From positions 89,750 to 153,749 of the forward strand of contig MGZB01000025.1 in the NCBI GenBank assembly GCA_001801995.1: a stretch of DNA of 64,000 nucleotides, read 5' to 3'. Under the pieces are notes generated by a model. The model had not been told where the DNA came from and ran no database searches. It worked only from the letters and a program-made list of their open reading frames with translations. This stretch comes from Gammaproteobacteria bacterium RIFOXYD12_FULL_61_37 (GTDB lineage Bacteria > Pseudomonadota > Gammaproteobacteria > Chromatiales > Chromatiaceae). Positions 1 to 10,505 of this stretch are shown one piece after another. Both the position numbers and the translations under genes were made by a program. Numbering within the stretch: position 1 is the first letter of the stretch; the number at the start of each line of letters is the position of its first letter.

Positions 1-912
1 GGGAGCGGCGAGCAACAAAGCACGGACATCGTCAACCACGTCATCATCAAGGCCGACCTGCGCGGCTCCACCCATATCACGGAGCAACTGGTCAAACAGG
101 GACTGAATCCGGCCACCCATTTCAGCCTCAACTTCTTTGATCCCATCAACAAACTGCTCGACGCCTTCGGGGCGGAAAAGGTCTTTGTCGAGGGCGACGC
201 CGTTATACTGAGCATCTTCGAGTACGGCGACAAATCCAATGAGTGGGTTTGCGTCAGCCGCGCCTGCTGCCTGGCGCGCAAGATGATCGAGGTGATGGAC
301 AACCAGAATTCGAAGAACAAGAGCAACGGGCTGCCCACCCTGGAAATGGGCATCGGCATCGCCTTCTCGAATGGCCCCCCGGCCTTCCTCTACGACGGCG
401 ACCACCGCATCATGATCTCCCCCGCGATCAACCGCGCCAGCCAGTTGTCCAACTGCTCGGCGGTACTAAGGAACAGCCCCATGGGCAAGATCACGGGCGA
501 CCGCGGGCTGCGCGTGGTCACAGCGAGCGAGGATCTGATGGACAAGATCGCAGACGACCGCCTGCTCCGCTACAACGTCAACGGCGTCGAGCTGGATCTC
601 CCCGCCTTCCTGAAGATGCAGAAGGAGCTATCGCTCTACAAGGGCAACGACAGGGAGGAGAAAAACACCCGGTATTTCATGGGGCAGGTCGCGGATAAAT
701 TGGGCGCGCTGCACACCCTGGTGGTCAGGGACGGCCCGGTGCGCGTCTGGCAGGATAACAGTATCGGGGGAGAAGACCGGCGCGGGAGGCGTTTTTTTGA
801 AGTGGTCAGTGAGGCCGAAAAGATCCAGGAGGCGAAAAGGCTGCTCGACTCTGCCACCTCCCGCCCGCAGCCCCCCTCGTCCCCATCCGAGGCATCAGGA
901 GAAGCGGGATAG
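1..912 (+). CDS. Class III nucleotide cyclase-like protein, 3' part
   Basis: The gene runs in from the left edge, so its start is missing; the open frame begins at base 1 and ends with TAG at 910-912. The visible part (303 residues) resembles an adenylate/guanylate cyclase catalytic domain. Asp19 in KADLRGST and Asp66 in VEGDAVIL (numbered from the window edge) sit where class III cyclases hold their two metal-binding aspartates. MGIGIAFSNGPPAF and the ISPAINRASQL stretch fit the later cyclase core. The last 40 residues are low-complexity and proline/serine rich. The upstream part may carry a sensor domain. Actual cyclase activity is inferred from these motifs only; the substrate cannot be told. 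It converges on tatC with a 12-base gap. Confidence 0.7.
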   Translation, partial: GSGEQQSTDIVNHVIIKADLRGSTHITEQLVKQGLNPATHFSLNFFDPINKLLDAFGAEKVFVEGDAVILSIFEYGDKSNEWVCVSRACCLARKMIEVMDNQNSKNKSNGLPTLEMGIGIAFSNGPPAFLYDGDHRIMISPAINRASQLSNCSAVLRNSPMGKITGDRGLRVVTASEDLMDKIADDRLLRYNVNGVELDLPAFLKMQKELSLYKGNDREEKNTRYFMGQVADKLGALHTLVVRDGPVRVWQDNSIGGEDRRGRRFFEVVSEAEKIQEAKRLLDSATSRPQPPSSPSEASGEAG

Positions 913-924
913 CCTCAGTGCCCC

Positions 925-2010
925 TCAGATCATCTGGCTGAGGATGTTGTGGGCCACCTCGGATTGTTTCTCATCCCCGTGCTGCAATACGTCATATAGC
1001 AGCTCGCGAGCCTCTTCTTCCTTGCCGTCCAGACGCAGTTCATTGGCCTGCTTGAGCGCCTCATCCAGATCCACGGGGGGAATGATCTCGCTGTGGTGGC
1101 CGTCGATCTCTTCTTCCTCACCCTCGGGGTTTTCCTCATCCTGCTTCTCGATGGCGTTCAGCTCCGCCTCCATCTCCTGCTGGGTCAGGGGCTTGAATTC
1201 GGAAGCCGCGCCAGCCAGGGCCAAGGGTGCAGGGGAGGTCTCGGCCGGTTCGGCGGCTGAACCGGCGGTATCATCCTTCTTCTCGATCGCGAGACGGGCA
1301 AAAAAGAGCCCGGCCTCAAACAGCATCCACATGGGAACGGCCAGCAGGGTCTGGGAGATGACGTCCGGGGGCGTCAGCAGCATGCCGACGACGAAAGCGC
1401 CGACGATGATGTAGGGCCGCTTCTCGATCAGGGCCTCGGGGGTAGTGACCCCCATGACGACCAGCAGTACGGTCGCGACGGGGACCTGAAAAGCGGCCCC
1501 GAAGGCAAAGAAGAGGGTCATCACGAAATCGAGATAGGCCCCGATGTCGGTCATCATGGCCACCCCGTCCGGGGTGACGCTCACCATGAAACCGAAGATG
1601 AGGGGAAAGACCAGGAAATAGGCAAACGCCATCCCGCCGTAGAAGAGGGAGATGCTGCTCACCATCAAGGGCACGGCCAGCCGCTTTTCGTGCTGGTAGA
1701 GTCCGGGGGCCACGAAGGCCCAGAATTGGTACAGAATCCAGGGTATGGAGAGAAACACAGCCGCCATCAGGGCCAGCTTGAAGGGCACCAGGAAAGGAGA
1801 GGCCACCTGGGTGGCGATCATCTGGGAGCCCTGGGGCAGAAGGGCGATCAGAGGGGAGGCGACGAGGTGGTAGAGATCGTTGGCGAAAGGGAACAACGCC
1901 AGCAGCATCAGGGCCACGCCCAGCAGCATGCGCAGCATGCGGTCGCGAAGCTCGATCAGGTGCGCGATGAAGGGCTGGTGCCGATCCGGCGAATCGGAGT
2001 AATCAGTCAT
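925..2010 (-). CDS. tatC: Sec-independent translocase TatC with long C-terminal tail
   Basis: Inner-membrane core of the twin-arginine translocase, which recognises RR signal peptides and exports folded proteins with TatA and TatB. Residues 10-243 form the usual six-helix TatC core, including the conserved region around [16 protein letters not shown] chose the ATG at 2010, which overlaps the tatB stop by 8 bases (translational coupling). TatC proteins are usually about 250 residues; this one has 361. Residues 247-361 form an extra tail: an Ala/Pro/Glu-rich linker, an acidic run (EEEEID), then a helical segment from [20 protein letters not shown] to the end that resembles the FimV C-terminal domain. 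The tail should lie in the cytoplasm. Its function is unknown. Confidence 0.93.
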   Translation of the reverse strand: MTDYSDSPDRHQPFIAHLIELRDRMLRMLLGVALMLLALFPFANDLYHLVASPLIALLPQGSQMIATQVASPFLVPFKLALMAAVFLSIPWILYQFWAFVAPGLYQHEKRLAVPLMVSSISLFYGGMAFAYFLVFPLIFGFMVSVTPDGVAMMTDIGAYLDFVMTLFFAFGAAFQVPVATVLLVVMGVTTPEALIEKRPYIIVGAFVVGMLLTPPDVISQTLLAVPMWMLFEAGLFFARLAIEKKDDTAGSAAEPAETSPAPLALAGAASEFKPLTQQEMEAELNAIEKQDEENPEGEEEEIDGHHSEIIPPVDLDEALKQANELRLDGKEEEARELLYDVLQHGDEKQSEVAHNILSQMI

Positions 2011-2320
2011 TGCCGCGATGGGAGTCCTTCGCCCCCTGCTCAACCCCTGTCACCTCGTCCTGGACCTGGTTGAGGGTATACCGGGTCTCATCAATGATCT
2101 GTTCCAGGGGATTGCTCTTCTGCTGCTGTTCGAGGATGCGTTTCAGCTCCTCCGCCTTGAGTTCCCTGTCGATATCGGCCTTGACGTTGCCGACAAAGGA
2201 ACGCGCGCGCCCAATCCAGGCCCCGGCGGTGCGGGCCAGACCGGGCAGGCGCTCAGGGCCGACCACAAGCAGGGCCACAACGCCAACCAGCACCAATTCC
2301 ATGAAGCCGATATCGAACAT
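2003..2320 (-). CDS. tatB: Sec-independent translocase TatB
   Basis: Second component of the Tat receptor complex, which with TatC binds twin-arginine substrates. The 105-residue protein starts with [21 protein letters not shown], the single N-terminal membrane helix with the conserved glutamate (FMEL) and a Gly-Pro hinge ([12 protein letters not shown]), followed by a long amphipathic helix and a charged tail. It lies between tatA (21-base gap) and tatC (8-base overlap) in the standard tatABC order. Confidence 0.93.
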   Translation of the reverse strand: MFDIGFMELVLVGVVALLVVGPERLPGLARTAGAWIGRARSFVGNVKADIDRELKAEELKRILEQQQKSNPLEQIIDETRYTLNQVQDEVTGVEQGAKDSHRGND

Positions 2321-2341
2321 GGGAATTTACCGCTGGGCTGT

Positions 2342-2581
2342 TCAGCCGTTGCTGTTCTTCTTTTCCCGGTTCGACTCTTCGCCGGCGGCCTCGCCCCCGT
2401 CCTTCTTCTCGATGCGGGCAGAATCGCCTTCCTCTTCGCCGCTACGCATAGCGCTGCGGAAGCCCTTTATGGCATTGCCGAGATCGGAACCGATATTGCC
2501 CAAACGCTTGGTGCCGAATAGCAGCATGATGATGACCAGAATGATCAACAACTGCCAAATGCTGATGCCGCCTAATCCCAT
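2342..2581 (-). CDS. tatA: Sec-independent translocase TatA
   Basis: Pore-forming component of the twin-arginine export system. The 79-residue protein has a short N-terminal membrane helix ([17 protein letters not shown]), the FGTKRL hinge, and an amphipathic helix ending in a charged, low-complexity tail (REKKNSNG). It is the first tat gene, about 90 bases downstream of hisE. The his-tat order is common in gammaproteobacteria. Confidence 0.95.
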   Translation of the reverse strand: MGLGGISIWQLLIILVIIMLLFGTKRLGNIGSDLGNAIKGFRSAMRSGEEEGDSARIEKKDGGEAAGEESNREKKNSNG

Positions 2582-2670
2582 GTGACACTCCCGATTGATG
2601 CCGATGGATGAACAAAAGATGCGGGGGATGATACCCCAGTGATTAAAAGCAGGCTAACGACTTTGGCGTT

Positions 2671-3000
2671 TCAGCCTTCCGGCGTCCCTTTCCGGGACGC
2701 TTTCTCTTCCAGACCCGAGAGGCCGAAACGCCGGTCCAGCTCCCGCAACACGTCCTGGGGACCCAGCCCCTGATGGGCCAGCAGCACCAGGCTGTGGAAC
2801 CAGAGGTCCGCCGTTTCGTAGACAATCTTGGCGGGATCGCCGTCCTTTGCCGCCATGACCGTCTCGGTCGCCTCCTCCCCGATCTTCTTGAGGATGGCGT
2901 CCAGGCCCTTGTGGTAGAGCTTCGCCACATAGGAACTCTCCGGGTCCGCGCCCTTGCGCTGTTCCAGGACTTGAGACAGTTTCGTCAGTGTATCGTTCAT
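2671..3000 (-). CDS. hisE: Phosphoribosyl-ATP pyrophosphatase HisE
   Basis: Hydrolyses phosphoribosyl-ATP to phosphoribosyl-AMP, the second step of histidine synthesis. The 109 residues contain the all-alpha MazG-like core: [20 protein letters not shown], then the metal-binding [11 protein letters not shown], and the [13 protein letters not shown] helix. The ATG at 3000 (MNDTLTKL) is chosen over upstream in-frame starts because the preceding residues do not look like HisE and the SYLF gene ends at 3026. No hisI (phosphoribosyl-AMP cyclohydrolase) is fused or adjacent. Confidence 0.93.
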   Translation of the reverse strand: MNDTLTKLSQVLEQRKGADPESSYVAKLYHKGLDAILKKIGEEATETVMAAKDGDPAKIVYETADLWFHSLVLLAHQGLGPQDVLRELDRRFGLSGLEEKASRKGTPEG

Positions 3001-3025
3001 TGATGAACTCAGTATGGGAACGGGG

Positions 3026-3703
3026 CTATCTCGAATATTGCCCCAGCAGGTCGCGCAAACGCCGGGAAGTCTCCGGGGGATTCGCGACCCTGCCATCCAG
3101 TATTTCACTGGCCGCGATATAGGGCTGACGGTAATACTGTTCGTTATTCTGATGCTTGATCTGGATGGCGGCGCCGTCGAGGGCAATCCCCGCGAAGAGG
3201 CCACGGCTGCGGGAATAGGAGAAGATCTCCGCCCTCAGATTCTCGTCGGTGGCGGCGGCGGCCTTGCGCCCCATGGGGCCGGCGGCCACGGAGGCATCGG
3301 CGCCCAGGGTGAACTTGCCGTTCATGATGCCATCCACGCTACGCCTCGACTTGAACACCAGCACCACATCGGATGACTGGGCGCCAATCTGCCAGCCGAC
3401 GCTGCCGCCCGTTATGGAGACAAAGACCGGATCGCTCCAGGTACCGTCGGCCATCCGAACACTGAGGACACCCTCGCCGTAGCTCCCGCCCACCACGAAT
3501 CCGACCTTGACCACCGAGGGGATAATGGCGATCCCGTAGGCGTTTTTCATCAATAGCGGCGGCACCGACCTTTCCGGCAGGCGCTGGATCTCGCTATAGA
3601 CATCGATCACCTCGCGCATCTTCGCGTTCTGATCGGCCCCCGCCGAAACGGGTGCCGAAACCAGGGACAACAGCGCGACCAACAATCCGAATATCTGTTT
3701 CAT
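3026..3703 (-). CDS. SYLF (Ysc84) domain protein, exported
   Basis: A 225-residue protein with a clear Sec signal peptide ([21 protein letters not shown]). The rest matches the SYLF/Ysc84 lipid-binding domain: [30 protein letters not shown], a [20 protein letters not shown] strand pair and [20 protein letters not shown] motifs. In eukaryotes the domain binds phosphoinositides; the bacterial role is unsettled, probably envelope lipid interaction. It lies between hisF and hisE, 25 bases upstream of hisE, so it is probably co-transcribed with histidine genes. That place is often occupied by hisI. Confidence 0.85.
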   Translation of the reverse strand: MKQIFGLLVALLSLVSAPVSAGADQNAKMREVIDVYSEIQRLPERSVPPLLMKNAYGIAIIPSVVKVGFVVGGSYGEGVLSVRMADGTWSDPVFVSITGGSVGWQIGAQSSDVVLVFKSRRSVDGIMNGKFTLGADASVAAGPMGRKAAAATDENLRAEIFSYSRSRGLFAGIALDGAAIQIKHQNNEQYYRQPYIAASEILDGRVANPPETSRRLRDLLGQYSR

Positions 3704-3719
3704 TGCCCTAACTCCTCAG

Positions 3720-4476
<757 letters not shown>

Positions 4477-4479
4477 GCG

Positions 4480-5220
4480 CTATACCCCACTCAATTGGTC
4501 GGCCAAGCGTTGTCCCTCGCCGAAATCGAGGGTACCCTCGTAGATGGCCCGGCCGGTGATGGCCCCCATGATGTTACGGGTCGAGGCCCCGCAGAGGGCA
4601 CGAATGTCGTCCAGATTGGTGATGCCGCCGGAGGCGATGATGGGGATCGAAACGGCGTTGGCCAGATTCACCGTCGCCTCCAGATTCACCCCAGCCAGCA
4701 TGCCGTCACGCCCTATATCGGTATAGACGATGGCGGAGACGCCGTCATCCTGAAAACGCCGAGCCAGCTCGACCACGTCGATGTCCGTCACCTCCGCCCA
4801 GCCGTTGATGGCCACCATGCCCTCCTTGGCATCCAAACCCACGATGATGCTGCCGGGGAACTCGCGGCAGACGGTGGAGATGAAATCGGGCTCCTTTACC
4901 GCCTTGGTGCCGATGATGCAGGCATCGATCCCCAGATTCAGGTAGGTCTCGATGGTCGCCTCGTCCCGGATGCCACCGCCCACCTGGATGGGAAGACTGG
5001 GATAGGCCTCGCGGATGGCCTGAATGACCTCGCCGTTCACCGGCTGGCCGGCAAAGGCGCCGTTCAGGTCCACCAGATGCAACCGGCGCGCCCCTTCCAT
5101 TACCCAGCGGCCTGCCATTTCCACAGGATCGTTGGAGAAGACCGTATCGTCCTCCATGCGTCCCTGGCGGAGCCGGACACATTTACCGTCTTTTAGATCG
5201 ATTGCAGGAATCAACAACAT
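4480..5220 (-). CDS. hisA: ProFAR isomerase HisA
   Basis: Phosphoribosylformimino-AICAR phosphate isomerase, fourth step of histidine synthesis. The 246-residue barrel begins [17 protein letters not shown] (catalytic Asp), has the phosphate-binding [12 protein letters not shown], and in the second half-barrel [13 protein letters not shown] (second catalytic Asp) and ASGGITN. The ATG at 5220 gives the canonical HisA N-terminus; a TTG two codons upstream is possible. It lies between hisH and hisF. Confidence 0.96.
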   Translation of the reverse strand: MLLIPAIDLKDGKCVRLRQGRMEDDTVFSNDPVEMAGRWVMEGARRLHLVDLNGAFAGQPVNGEVIQAIREAYPSLPIQVGGGIRDEATIETYLNLGIDACIIGTKAVKEPDFISTVCREFPGSIIVGLDAKEGMVAINGWAEVTDIDVVELARRFQDDGVSAIVYTDIGRDGMLAGVNLEATVNLANAVSIPIIASGGITNLDDIRALCGASTRNIMGAITGRAIYEGTLDFGEGQRLADQLSGV

Positions 5221-5272
5221 AGCCAATCACTCATTAGTTATGGTTATTCGCTCGGCCTTGGGCGAAAAGGGG

Positions 5273-5896
5273 TCAAGGTTTCCAGTTCACGAAGTTGCGC
5301 AGCAACCGCAGCCCGTTGTCGGCGCTCTTTTCGGGATGGAACTGCACGGCAAAGACGTTGGCGTTTGCAATGGCGCTGGGAAAGCAGATGCCATAATCGG
5401 TCTCGGCCGCCTTCAAGCCCGGATCGTCCGGGACGACATAATAGCTATGCACGAAATAGAAACGGCTGCCCGGCTCGATGCCCGTCCACAGGGGATGATC
5501 GCCCACCGGCAGGACCTGGTTCCAGCCCATGTGAGGAACCTTAAGACCGGTATTGGGAAAACGGACCACATTGCCGGGATAAAGACCCATCAACGGTGTG
5601 CCCCCGTTCTCCTCGCTGTGATCCAGCAGGACCTGAAGCCCCATGCAGATACCGAGGAAGGGCTTCTCGCGTGCGGCCTGCAAGACCGCTTGGCCCAGAT
5701 GATGCTGGCCGATGGCGGCCATGCAGTCCCGCGCGGCCCCCTGGCCGGGGAACACCACCCGGTCAGCGGCGGAGATATAGGCTGGATCGTCGGTGACCCG
5801 CACCTCATCGCCCTGACCGGCCACATGCTCCACCGCCTTGGAGACTGAACGCAGATTCCCCATGCCGTAGTCGATGACTGCGATCCTCTGCCCCAT
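5273..5896 (-). CDS. hisH: Imidazole glycerol phosphate synthase, glutamine amidotransferase subunit HisH
   Basis: Class I glutamine amidotransferase that supplies ammonia to HisF. The 207 residues begin MGQRIAVIDYGMGNLRSVSKA; the nucleophile lies in FLGICMGLQVLLDHS (GxCxG) and the His-Glu pair in VQFHPEKSADNG. The start at 5896 lies one base from the hisB stop, consistent with coupling; the in-frame extension upstream of it is the hisB sequence read in another frame. Confidence 0.95.
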   Translation of the reverse strand: MGQRIAVIDYGMGNLRSVSKAVEHVAGQGDEVRVTDDPAYISAADRVVFPGQGAARDCMAAIGQHHLGQAVLQAAREKPFLGICMGLQVLLDHSEENGGTPLMGLYPGNVVRFPNTGLKVPHMGWNQVLPVGDHPLWTGIEPGSRFYFVHSYYVVPDDPGLKAAETDYGICFPSAIANANVFAVQFHPEKSADNGLRLLRNFVNWKP

Positions 5897-5897
5897 C

Positions 5898-6488
5898 TCA
5901 GAGACTCCCCTTGGTGGAAGGGACCGTTCCCGCCATGCGGGGGTCCGGCTCCAACGCCTGGCGCAAGGCCCGACCGAAGGCCTTGAACAGGGTCTCTGCG
6001 ATGTGGTGGGCGTTGCCGCCACGGATATTGTCCAGGTGCAGGGTCACCCCCGCATGATTGACGAACCCCTGGAAGAACTCGCGGAAGAGGTCCACCTCGA
6101 AGCCGCCGATCTGGGCGCGACGGAAATCCACATGGAACTCCAGGCCGGGCCGGCCGGAGAAGTCGATCACCGCGCGCGACAGGGCCTCGTCCAGGGGCAC
6201 ATAGGCATGGCCGTAACGGCGAATCCCTTTCTTGTCCCCGGCCGCCTTGGCGAAGGCCTGACCCAGGCTGATGCCGATATCTTCCACTGTGTGGTGGGCA
6301 TCAATGTGCAGATCCCCCTGGGCCTTCAGGTCGATGTCGATCAGGCCGTGGCGCGCGACCTGGTCCAGCATGTGCTCCAGGAAAGGGACTCCTGTGGCGA
6401 AGGCGGCCTTGCCGTCGCCGTCCAGATTGAGTGAGACACTGATCCGGGTCTCCAGCGTATTGCGCTCGATAGTGGCTGTTCGTTGCAT
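5898..6488 (-). CDS. hisB: Imidazoleglycerol-phosphate dehydratase HisB
   Basis: Dehydrates imidazole glycerol phosphate to imidazole acetol phosphate. It is the monofunctional form (196 residues), without the N-terminal phosphatase seen in enteric HisB. Manganese-binding histidine clusters are visible in [25 protein letters not shown] and [15 protein letters not shown]. It is the first his gene of the cluster, 44 bases downstream of dtd. Confidence 0.96.
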   Translation of the reverse strand: MQRTATIERNTLETRISVSLNLDGDGKAAFATGVPFLEHMLDQVARHGLIDIDLKAQGDLHIDAHHTVEDIGISLGQAFAKAAGDKKGIRRYGHAYVPLDEALSRAVIDFSGRPGLEFHVDFRRAQIGGFEVDLFREFFQGFVNHAGVTLHLDNIRGGNAHHIAETLFKAFGRALRQALEPDPRMAGTVPSTKGSL

Positions 6489-6532
6489 CGCGACATCCGC
6501 TCGATGGAAAGGGTTACATTACCACAGGCCTG

Positions 6533-6970
6533 TCAGACCTCCAGCCAAAAGGTAACCGGCCCGTCGTTGATCAGGGAAACCTGCATGTCGGCACCGAATA
6601 CCCCGCATTCCACCAGAGGGTGGCGCTCCCTGGCCAGTTCGACCAGATGGTGGAACAGGCGGCTGCCATCGATGGGCTCGGCGGCGCTGGAAAAGCTGGG
6701 ACGCATGCCTTTGCGGGTGTCGGCGGCAAGGGTGAACTGGGGCACCAATAAGAGGCCGCCCCCCACATCCGGGAGGCTGAGGTTCATTTTGCCCGCCGCG
6801 TCAGGAAAAATCCGGTAGCCCAGAAGCCTTTCCAGCAGGCGGTTCGCCTTATTCTCGTCGTCTCCGCGCGAAACGCCCACCAACACGAGGAGCCCCGGCC
6901 CTATTTCACCCCTGATCTTGCCCTCGACCGCTACACGGGATTCCTTGACTCGTTGCAGCAATCCGATCAC
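6533..6970 (-). CDS. dtd: D-aminoacyl-tRNA deacylase Dtd
   Basis: Removes D-amino acids and mis-charged glycine from tRNA. The 145-residue protein begins [17 protein letters not shown] and carries the cross-subunit motifs [11 protein letters not shown] (SQFTL type) and [13 protein letters not shown] (NxGPVT), which line the active site. The start is GTG (6968-6970), with AGGAA about 10 bases upstream. It heads the leftward block into hisB. Confidence 0.95.
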   Translation of the reverse strand: MIGLLQRVKESRVAVEGKIRGEIGPGLLVLVGVSRGDDENKANRLLERLLGYRIFPDAAGKMNLSLPDVGGGLLLVPQFTLAADTRKGMRPSFSSAAEPIDGSRLFHHLVELARERHPLVECGVFGADMQVSLINDGPVTFWLEV

Positions 6971-6988
6971 TTTCAGAAATTTCCTACA
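6971..6988 (+). promoter_or_regulatory. Possible GacA-type upstream activating site
   Basis: TTTCAG-AAATTT-CCTACA matches the gammaproteobacterial GacA/SirA box (TGTAAG-N6-CTTACA) at 9 of 12 defined positions with the exact 6-base spacer. It lies about 60 bases upstream of a weak -10 (CATACT, 7032-7037) for the candidate small RNA to its right, the distance seen for rsmY-like genes. It also overlaps the opposite-strand ribosome binding site of dtd, so the match could be chance. Confidence 0.35.
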
Positions 6989-7039
6989 AAAACATCAGAT
7001 TTTCTCCCTAGCCGGGAGGGTCAGGACTCCCCATACTAA

Positions 7040-7152
7040 GGGCGTCGTCAAACAGGAATCAGACGGAAAACCACCTCAAGGACATCCACGGACCACTTGC
7101 CAACCAAGCCCGACGACGTTCTAACCCCGCAGGGATGCGGGGTTTTCTTTTT
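7040..7152 (+). ncRNA. Candidate Csr/Rsm-type regulatory small RNA
   Basis: This intergenic stretch between dtd and typA (both leftward) ends in a strong rightward terminator but has no rightward gene before it. It holds five GGA motifs (7055, 7065, 7080, 7090 and 7133), the last in the terminator loop, plus two more just upstream (7015 and 7024), one of them in the loop of a GGGAG/CTCCC hairpin. CGTCGTC at 7043-7049 can pair with GACGACG at 7112-7118, closing the domain. Repeated unpaired GGA is the recognition signal of CsrA/RsmA, and RsmY/RsmZ/CsrB RNAs have this design. The 5' end is uncertain (about 7010 or 7043). It is predicted by pattern only. Confidence 0.5.
7123..7152 (+). terminator. 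Intrinsic terminator
   Basis: Perfect 8-bp stem AACCCCGC/GCGGGGTT with loop AGGGAT, followed by TTCTTTTT. The U-tract is on the rightward strand only, so it ends a rightward transcript; no rightward protein gene precedes it, which supports the small RNA proposed here. Confidence 0.8.
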
Positions 7153-7160
7153 CCGCTCGA

Positions 7161-8984
7161 TCACTCCTCCCGGCCGGCCCGCTTGCGCTCGTGCTCCTTG
7201 AGGTGCTTCTTGCGCAGTCGGATGGCCTTGGGCGTGATCTCGACCAGCTCATCGTCCTCGATGAACTCCAGGGCCTGTTCCAGACTGAACTGAACGGCCG
7301 GCGTCAGCATGAGATTGTCGTCTTTCCCTGCGGAACGGATGTTGGTCAATTGCTTGCCCTTGAGCGGGTTGACCGTGAGATCGTTGTCCCTTGAATGTAG
7401 ACCGATCACCTGCCCCTCGTAGACCTCGTCGCCCGGCTTGACGAAGAGCCTGCCGCGTTCCTGGAGATTCATCAGGGAATAACCCAGCGCCTTGCCGACA
7501 CCGTTGGAGATCAACACGCCGTTCTTGCGCGGGGCAATGCCGCCGCGCTGGGCCGGTCCGTAGTGATCGAAGACATGGTAGATCAGACCCGAACCGGAGG
7601 TCAGGGTCATGAAATCGGTCTGAAAGCCAATCAGGCCCCGCGAGGGGATCATGTAGTCGATGCGCACCCGGCCCCTGCCGTCCGGGGCCATATTTTTCAG
7701 CTCCCCGCGCCGGATGCCCAGCGCCTCCATCACGGCACCCTGATTCTGTTCCTCGATATCGACGGTCAACTGTTCATAGGGCTCGCAGATCTCGCCCTCG
7801 ATCTCGCGGAAGATGACCTCGGGGCGGGAGACCGCCATTTCGTAGCCTTCCCGGCGCATGTTCTCCAGCAGGATCGAGAGGTGCAGTTCGCCGCGGCCCG
7901 AAACCTTGAACTTATCCGGGTCGTTGCCCTCTTCCACCCGCAGGGCCACGTTGTGGATCAGCTCCCGTTCCAGACGTTCCTTGAGTTGGCGGGAGGTCAG
8001 ATATTTCCCCTCCTTGCCGGCAAAGGGCGAGTTGTTGACCTGAAAGACCACGCTGACCGTGGGTTCGTCGACCGTCAAAGGCGGTAGCGCCACGGCCTCG
8101 GCGGGATCACAGAGGGTATCCGAGACATTCGGCGCCTCGATCCCGGTCAGGGCCACGATATCCCCGGCGCTGGCCGACTGGACCTCATGCCGGTCCAGAC
8201 CCATATAGCCGTAGACCAGGCCCACCTTGGCCCGATGGCTGTCGCCGTCTCGTTTGATCACAGTGATCTGCTGGTTGGGTTTCACGCTGCCCCGCGTGAT
8301 GCGACCGATGGCGATAGCGCCCACATAGCTGTTGTAGCCCAGGGTGGAAATCTGCATCTGGAAGGGGCCGTTCGGGTCGACCTGGGGCACCGGACAGTGA
8401 TCGATGATCGCCTGGAACAGGGGGGTCATGTCGCCAGAGTTAACCGTGTTCTCCAAGCCGGCATAGCCATTGAGGGCCGAGGCGTAGACGATGGGGAAAT
8501 CGAGCTGCTCGTCGGTGGCGCCAAGCCGGTCGAAGAGTTCGAACACCTGATCGATGACCCAGTCGGGCCGGGCGCCCGGCCTGTCGATCTTGTTTACCAC
8601 CACGATCGGACGAAGCCCGTGGGCGAAGGCCTTCTGGGTCACGAAACGGGTCTGGGGCATGGGGCCTTCCTGGGCATCCACCAGCAGCAGCACCGAATCG
8701 ACCATGGAGAGCACACGCTCCACCTCGCCACCAAAGTCGGCGTGTCCGGGAGTATCGACGATGTTGATGCGGTAGCTATCCCAATTGATGGCCGTGTTCT
8801 TGGAGAGGATGGTGATACCGCGCTCCTTCTCCAGGTCGTTGGAATCCATCACCCGTTCGATGTCGCCATAACGCTCGCCGAGGGTGCCCGATTGCTTCAG
8901 CAGCTCATCGACCAGGGTCGTCTTGCCATGGTCGACATGGGCGATGATGGCGATATTTCGCAGATTTTCGATCAAGGAAGTCAC
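7161..8984 (-). CDS. typA: Ribosome-associated GTPase TypA/BipA
   Basis: Translational GTPase that binds the 70S ribosome and helps large-subunit assembly and stress adaptation. The 607 residues begin with the G domain: P-loop [15 protein letters not shown], switch [16 protein letters not shown], and NKIDRPGA (G4). Domain II, the EF-G-like domains III and V, and the BipA-specific C-terminal domain ([20 protein letters not shown], then a basic tail) follow. The length is normal for the family. It appears to be a single-gene unit. Confidence 0.97.
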   Translation of the reverse strand: MTSLIENLRNIAIIAHVDHGKTTLVDELLKQSGTLGERYGDIERVMDSNDLEKERGITILSKNTAINWDSYRINIVDTPGHADFGGEVERVLSMVDSVLLLVDAQEGPMPQTRFVTQKAFAHGLRPIVVVNKIDRPGARPDWVIDQVFELFDRLGATDEQLDFPIVYASALNGYAGLENTVNSGDMTPLFQAIIDHCPVPQVDPNGPFQMQISTLGYNSYVGAIAIGRITRGSVKPNQQITVIKRDGDSHRAKVGLVYGYMGLDRHEVQSASAGDIVALTGIEAPNVSDTLCDPAEAVALPPLTVDEPTVSVVFQVNNSPFAGKEGKYLTSRQLKERLERELIHNVALRVEEGNDPDKFKVSGRGELHLSILLENMRREGYEMAVSRPEVIFREIEGEICEPYEQLTVDIEEQNQGAVMEALGIRRGELKNMAPDGRGRVRIDYMIPSRGLIGFQTDFMTLTSGSGLIYHVFDHYGPAQRGGIAPRKNGVLISNGVGKALGYSLMNLQERGRLFVKPGDEVYEGQVIGLHSRDNDLTVNPLKGKQLTNIRSAGKDDNLMLTPAVQFSLEQALEFIEDDELVEITPKAIRLRKKHLKEHERKRAGREE

Positions 8985-9057
8985 CTCGGCAGGATAAAGA
9001 CGCGGGATTATATGTCAGCCACCGCGTAACTGCTTGGCAATCTTGGCCTTCAGCATC

Positions 9058-9507
9058 TCATGAATCCCCGTGCCAGAGTTTCCGCCACCAACGCTGGCGG
9101 CTTTTGGCCGCTGCCAGAGACTGATCCAGCTTTACCGGCGGGATCTTGCACATCACCCAGCCCGGCAGGGGTGGATTCTTGCTATAGCCGCATGAAACTC
9201 CCAGATTGTGCGGGTCATATATCTTGATAAAGGAGGGATCGCTCAAATCGTCCGCATAGACAATGCCGCAATAGTCTTCCGCATGATCCTCCCGCAACAG
9301 CTGGTCGATATGGGTGAGAAAGAGGGCAACCTGGACCGCGTCCGACGGCAGCTCCGGCGGCTCCTCACCCAGGGCATAGATAAACCAGCCCCCGGCGGCG
9401 TCCCGGTGAACATTGCCCCAGAGGGCGTCCAGGTGGTGCCAGCGCAGGGCCGAGGTAAAGCTGCCCCTGAAGGCCCGCAGAAATTCCTCCTCCAGCGTCG
9501 AGTTCAT
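9058..9507 (-). CDS. Conserved hypothetical protein, 149 residues
   Basis: I do not recognise a family. The predicted protein has no signal peptide or membrane segment, is rich in Trp and acidic residues in its first half (RWHHLDALWGNVHRD, GGWFIYALGEEPPELP), contains YCGIVYADDLSDPSFIKIYDPHNLGVSCG, and ends in a basic tail (SRQRWWRKLWHGDS). The IYDPHNLGVSCGYS stretch looks like a conserved core. A GGAG (GAGGAGATCGCT) before the ATG supports the start. It lies 62 bases from the divergent purC; codon use looks native. Confidence 0.7.
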   Translation of the reverse strand: MNSTLEEEFLRAFRGSFTSALRWHHLDALWGNVHRDAAGGWFIYALGEEPPELPSDAVQVALFLTHIDQLLREDHAEDYCGIVYADDLSDPSFIKIYDPHNLGVSCGYSKNPPLPGWVMCKIPPVKLDQSLAAAKSRQRWWRKLWHGDS

Positions 9508-9569
9508 AGCGATCTCCTCATAGTTTTATTTATACTGGGACATTCCATTTTAGAACCCCAGACACCGAA

Positions 9570-10454
9570 ATGAGTGAAGCACTTTATCAATCCGAACTGA
9601 GCGGGCTCCGTTTGATCAACCGTGGCAAGGTCCGCGACATCTACGACCTGGACGACCGTCACATGCTGATCGTCACCAGCGACCGCCTCTCCGCCTTCGA
9701 TGTCATCCTGCCTCAACCCATCCCCGGCAAGGGCGAGGTGCTGACGCGCGTCTCCAACTTCTGGTTCGGCCGCACCGCCGGCATCATCCCCAACCATCTG
9801 ACTAAGATCCCGCTCCAAGACGTGGTCACCGGCGCGGCCGAGCGTGCGCTCCTGGGAGACAGGGCCATCGTCGTCCGCAAGCTGAAACCCCTCCCCGTCG
9901 AGGCTATCGTGCGAGGGTACATCATCGGCTCCGGCTGGAAGGATTATCAGAAAAGCGGCTCCGTCTGCGGCATCCCCTTGCCCTCGGGGCTTCGCATGGC
10001 CGACAAGCTGCCCCAGCCCCTCTTCACCCCCTCGACCAAAGCCGAACTGGGCTCACACGACGAGAATATCGATTTCGATCAAGCTGCCGCATTGCTGGGC
10101 CGCGAACTTGCGGAGCAGGTCCGCGATGCCAGCCTGCGCATCTATACCGAATGCGCCACCTACGCCCTGGAACGCGGCATCATCATCGCCGACACCAAGT
10201 TCGAGTTCGGCCTCGACGAAAACGGCAAGCTGCATCTGATCGACGAGGTTCTGACCCCTGACTCCTCCCGCTTCTGGCCCGCCGACCAATACCAGCCCGG
10301 CATCAGCCCTCCCAGCTTCGACAAACAATTCGTGCGCGACTACCTGGAGACCTTGGACTGGGACAAAACCCCCCCGGCCCCGGAGCTCCCCGCCGAGATC
10401 ATCGATAAGACCGCCGAAAAGTACCGCGAAGCGGAGCGGCGGTTGACTCGTTGA
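9570..10454 (+). CDS. purC: Phosphoribosylaminoimidazole-succinocarboxamide synthase PurC
   Basis: SAICAR synthetase, which joins CAIR and aspartate using ATP in purine synthesis. The 294 residues are of the longer, yeast-like PurC class: [33 protein letters not shown] forms the N-terminal ATP-binding part, then [53 protein letters not shown] with the metal/ATP site, and a C-terminal helix. It is monocistronic and divergent from the preceding gene. Confidence 0.96.
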   Translation: MSEALYQSELSGLRLINRGKVRDIYDLDDRHMLIVTSDRLSAFDVILPQPIPGKGEVLTRVSNFWFGRTAGIIPNHLTKIPLQDVVTGAAERALLGDRAIVVRKLKPLPVEAIVRGYIIGSGWKDYQKSGSVCGIPLPSGLRMADKLPQPLFTPSTKAELGSHDENIDFDQAAALLGRELAEQVRDASLRIYTECATYALERGIIIADTKFEFGLDENGKLHLIDEVLTPDSSRFWPADQYQPGISPPSFDKQFVRDYLETLDWDKTPPAPELPAEIIDKTAEKYREAERRLTR

Positions 10455-10505
10455 CGAGGCGGGTCATGCCAGCATGAGAGACCAGACTTGCTGGGCCTCA
10501 TGGAT

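Noticed and set aside
242..698. Frame-shifted open frame inside the cyclase-like gene
   Set aside because: It is an arginine/glutamine-rich shadow of the continuous frame that runs from base 1 to 912.
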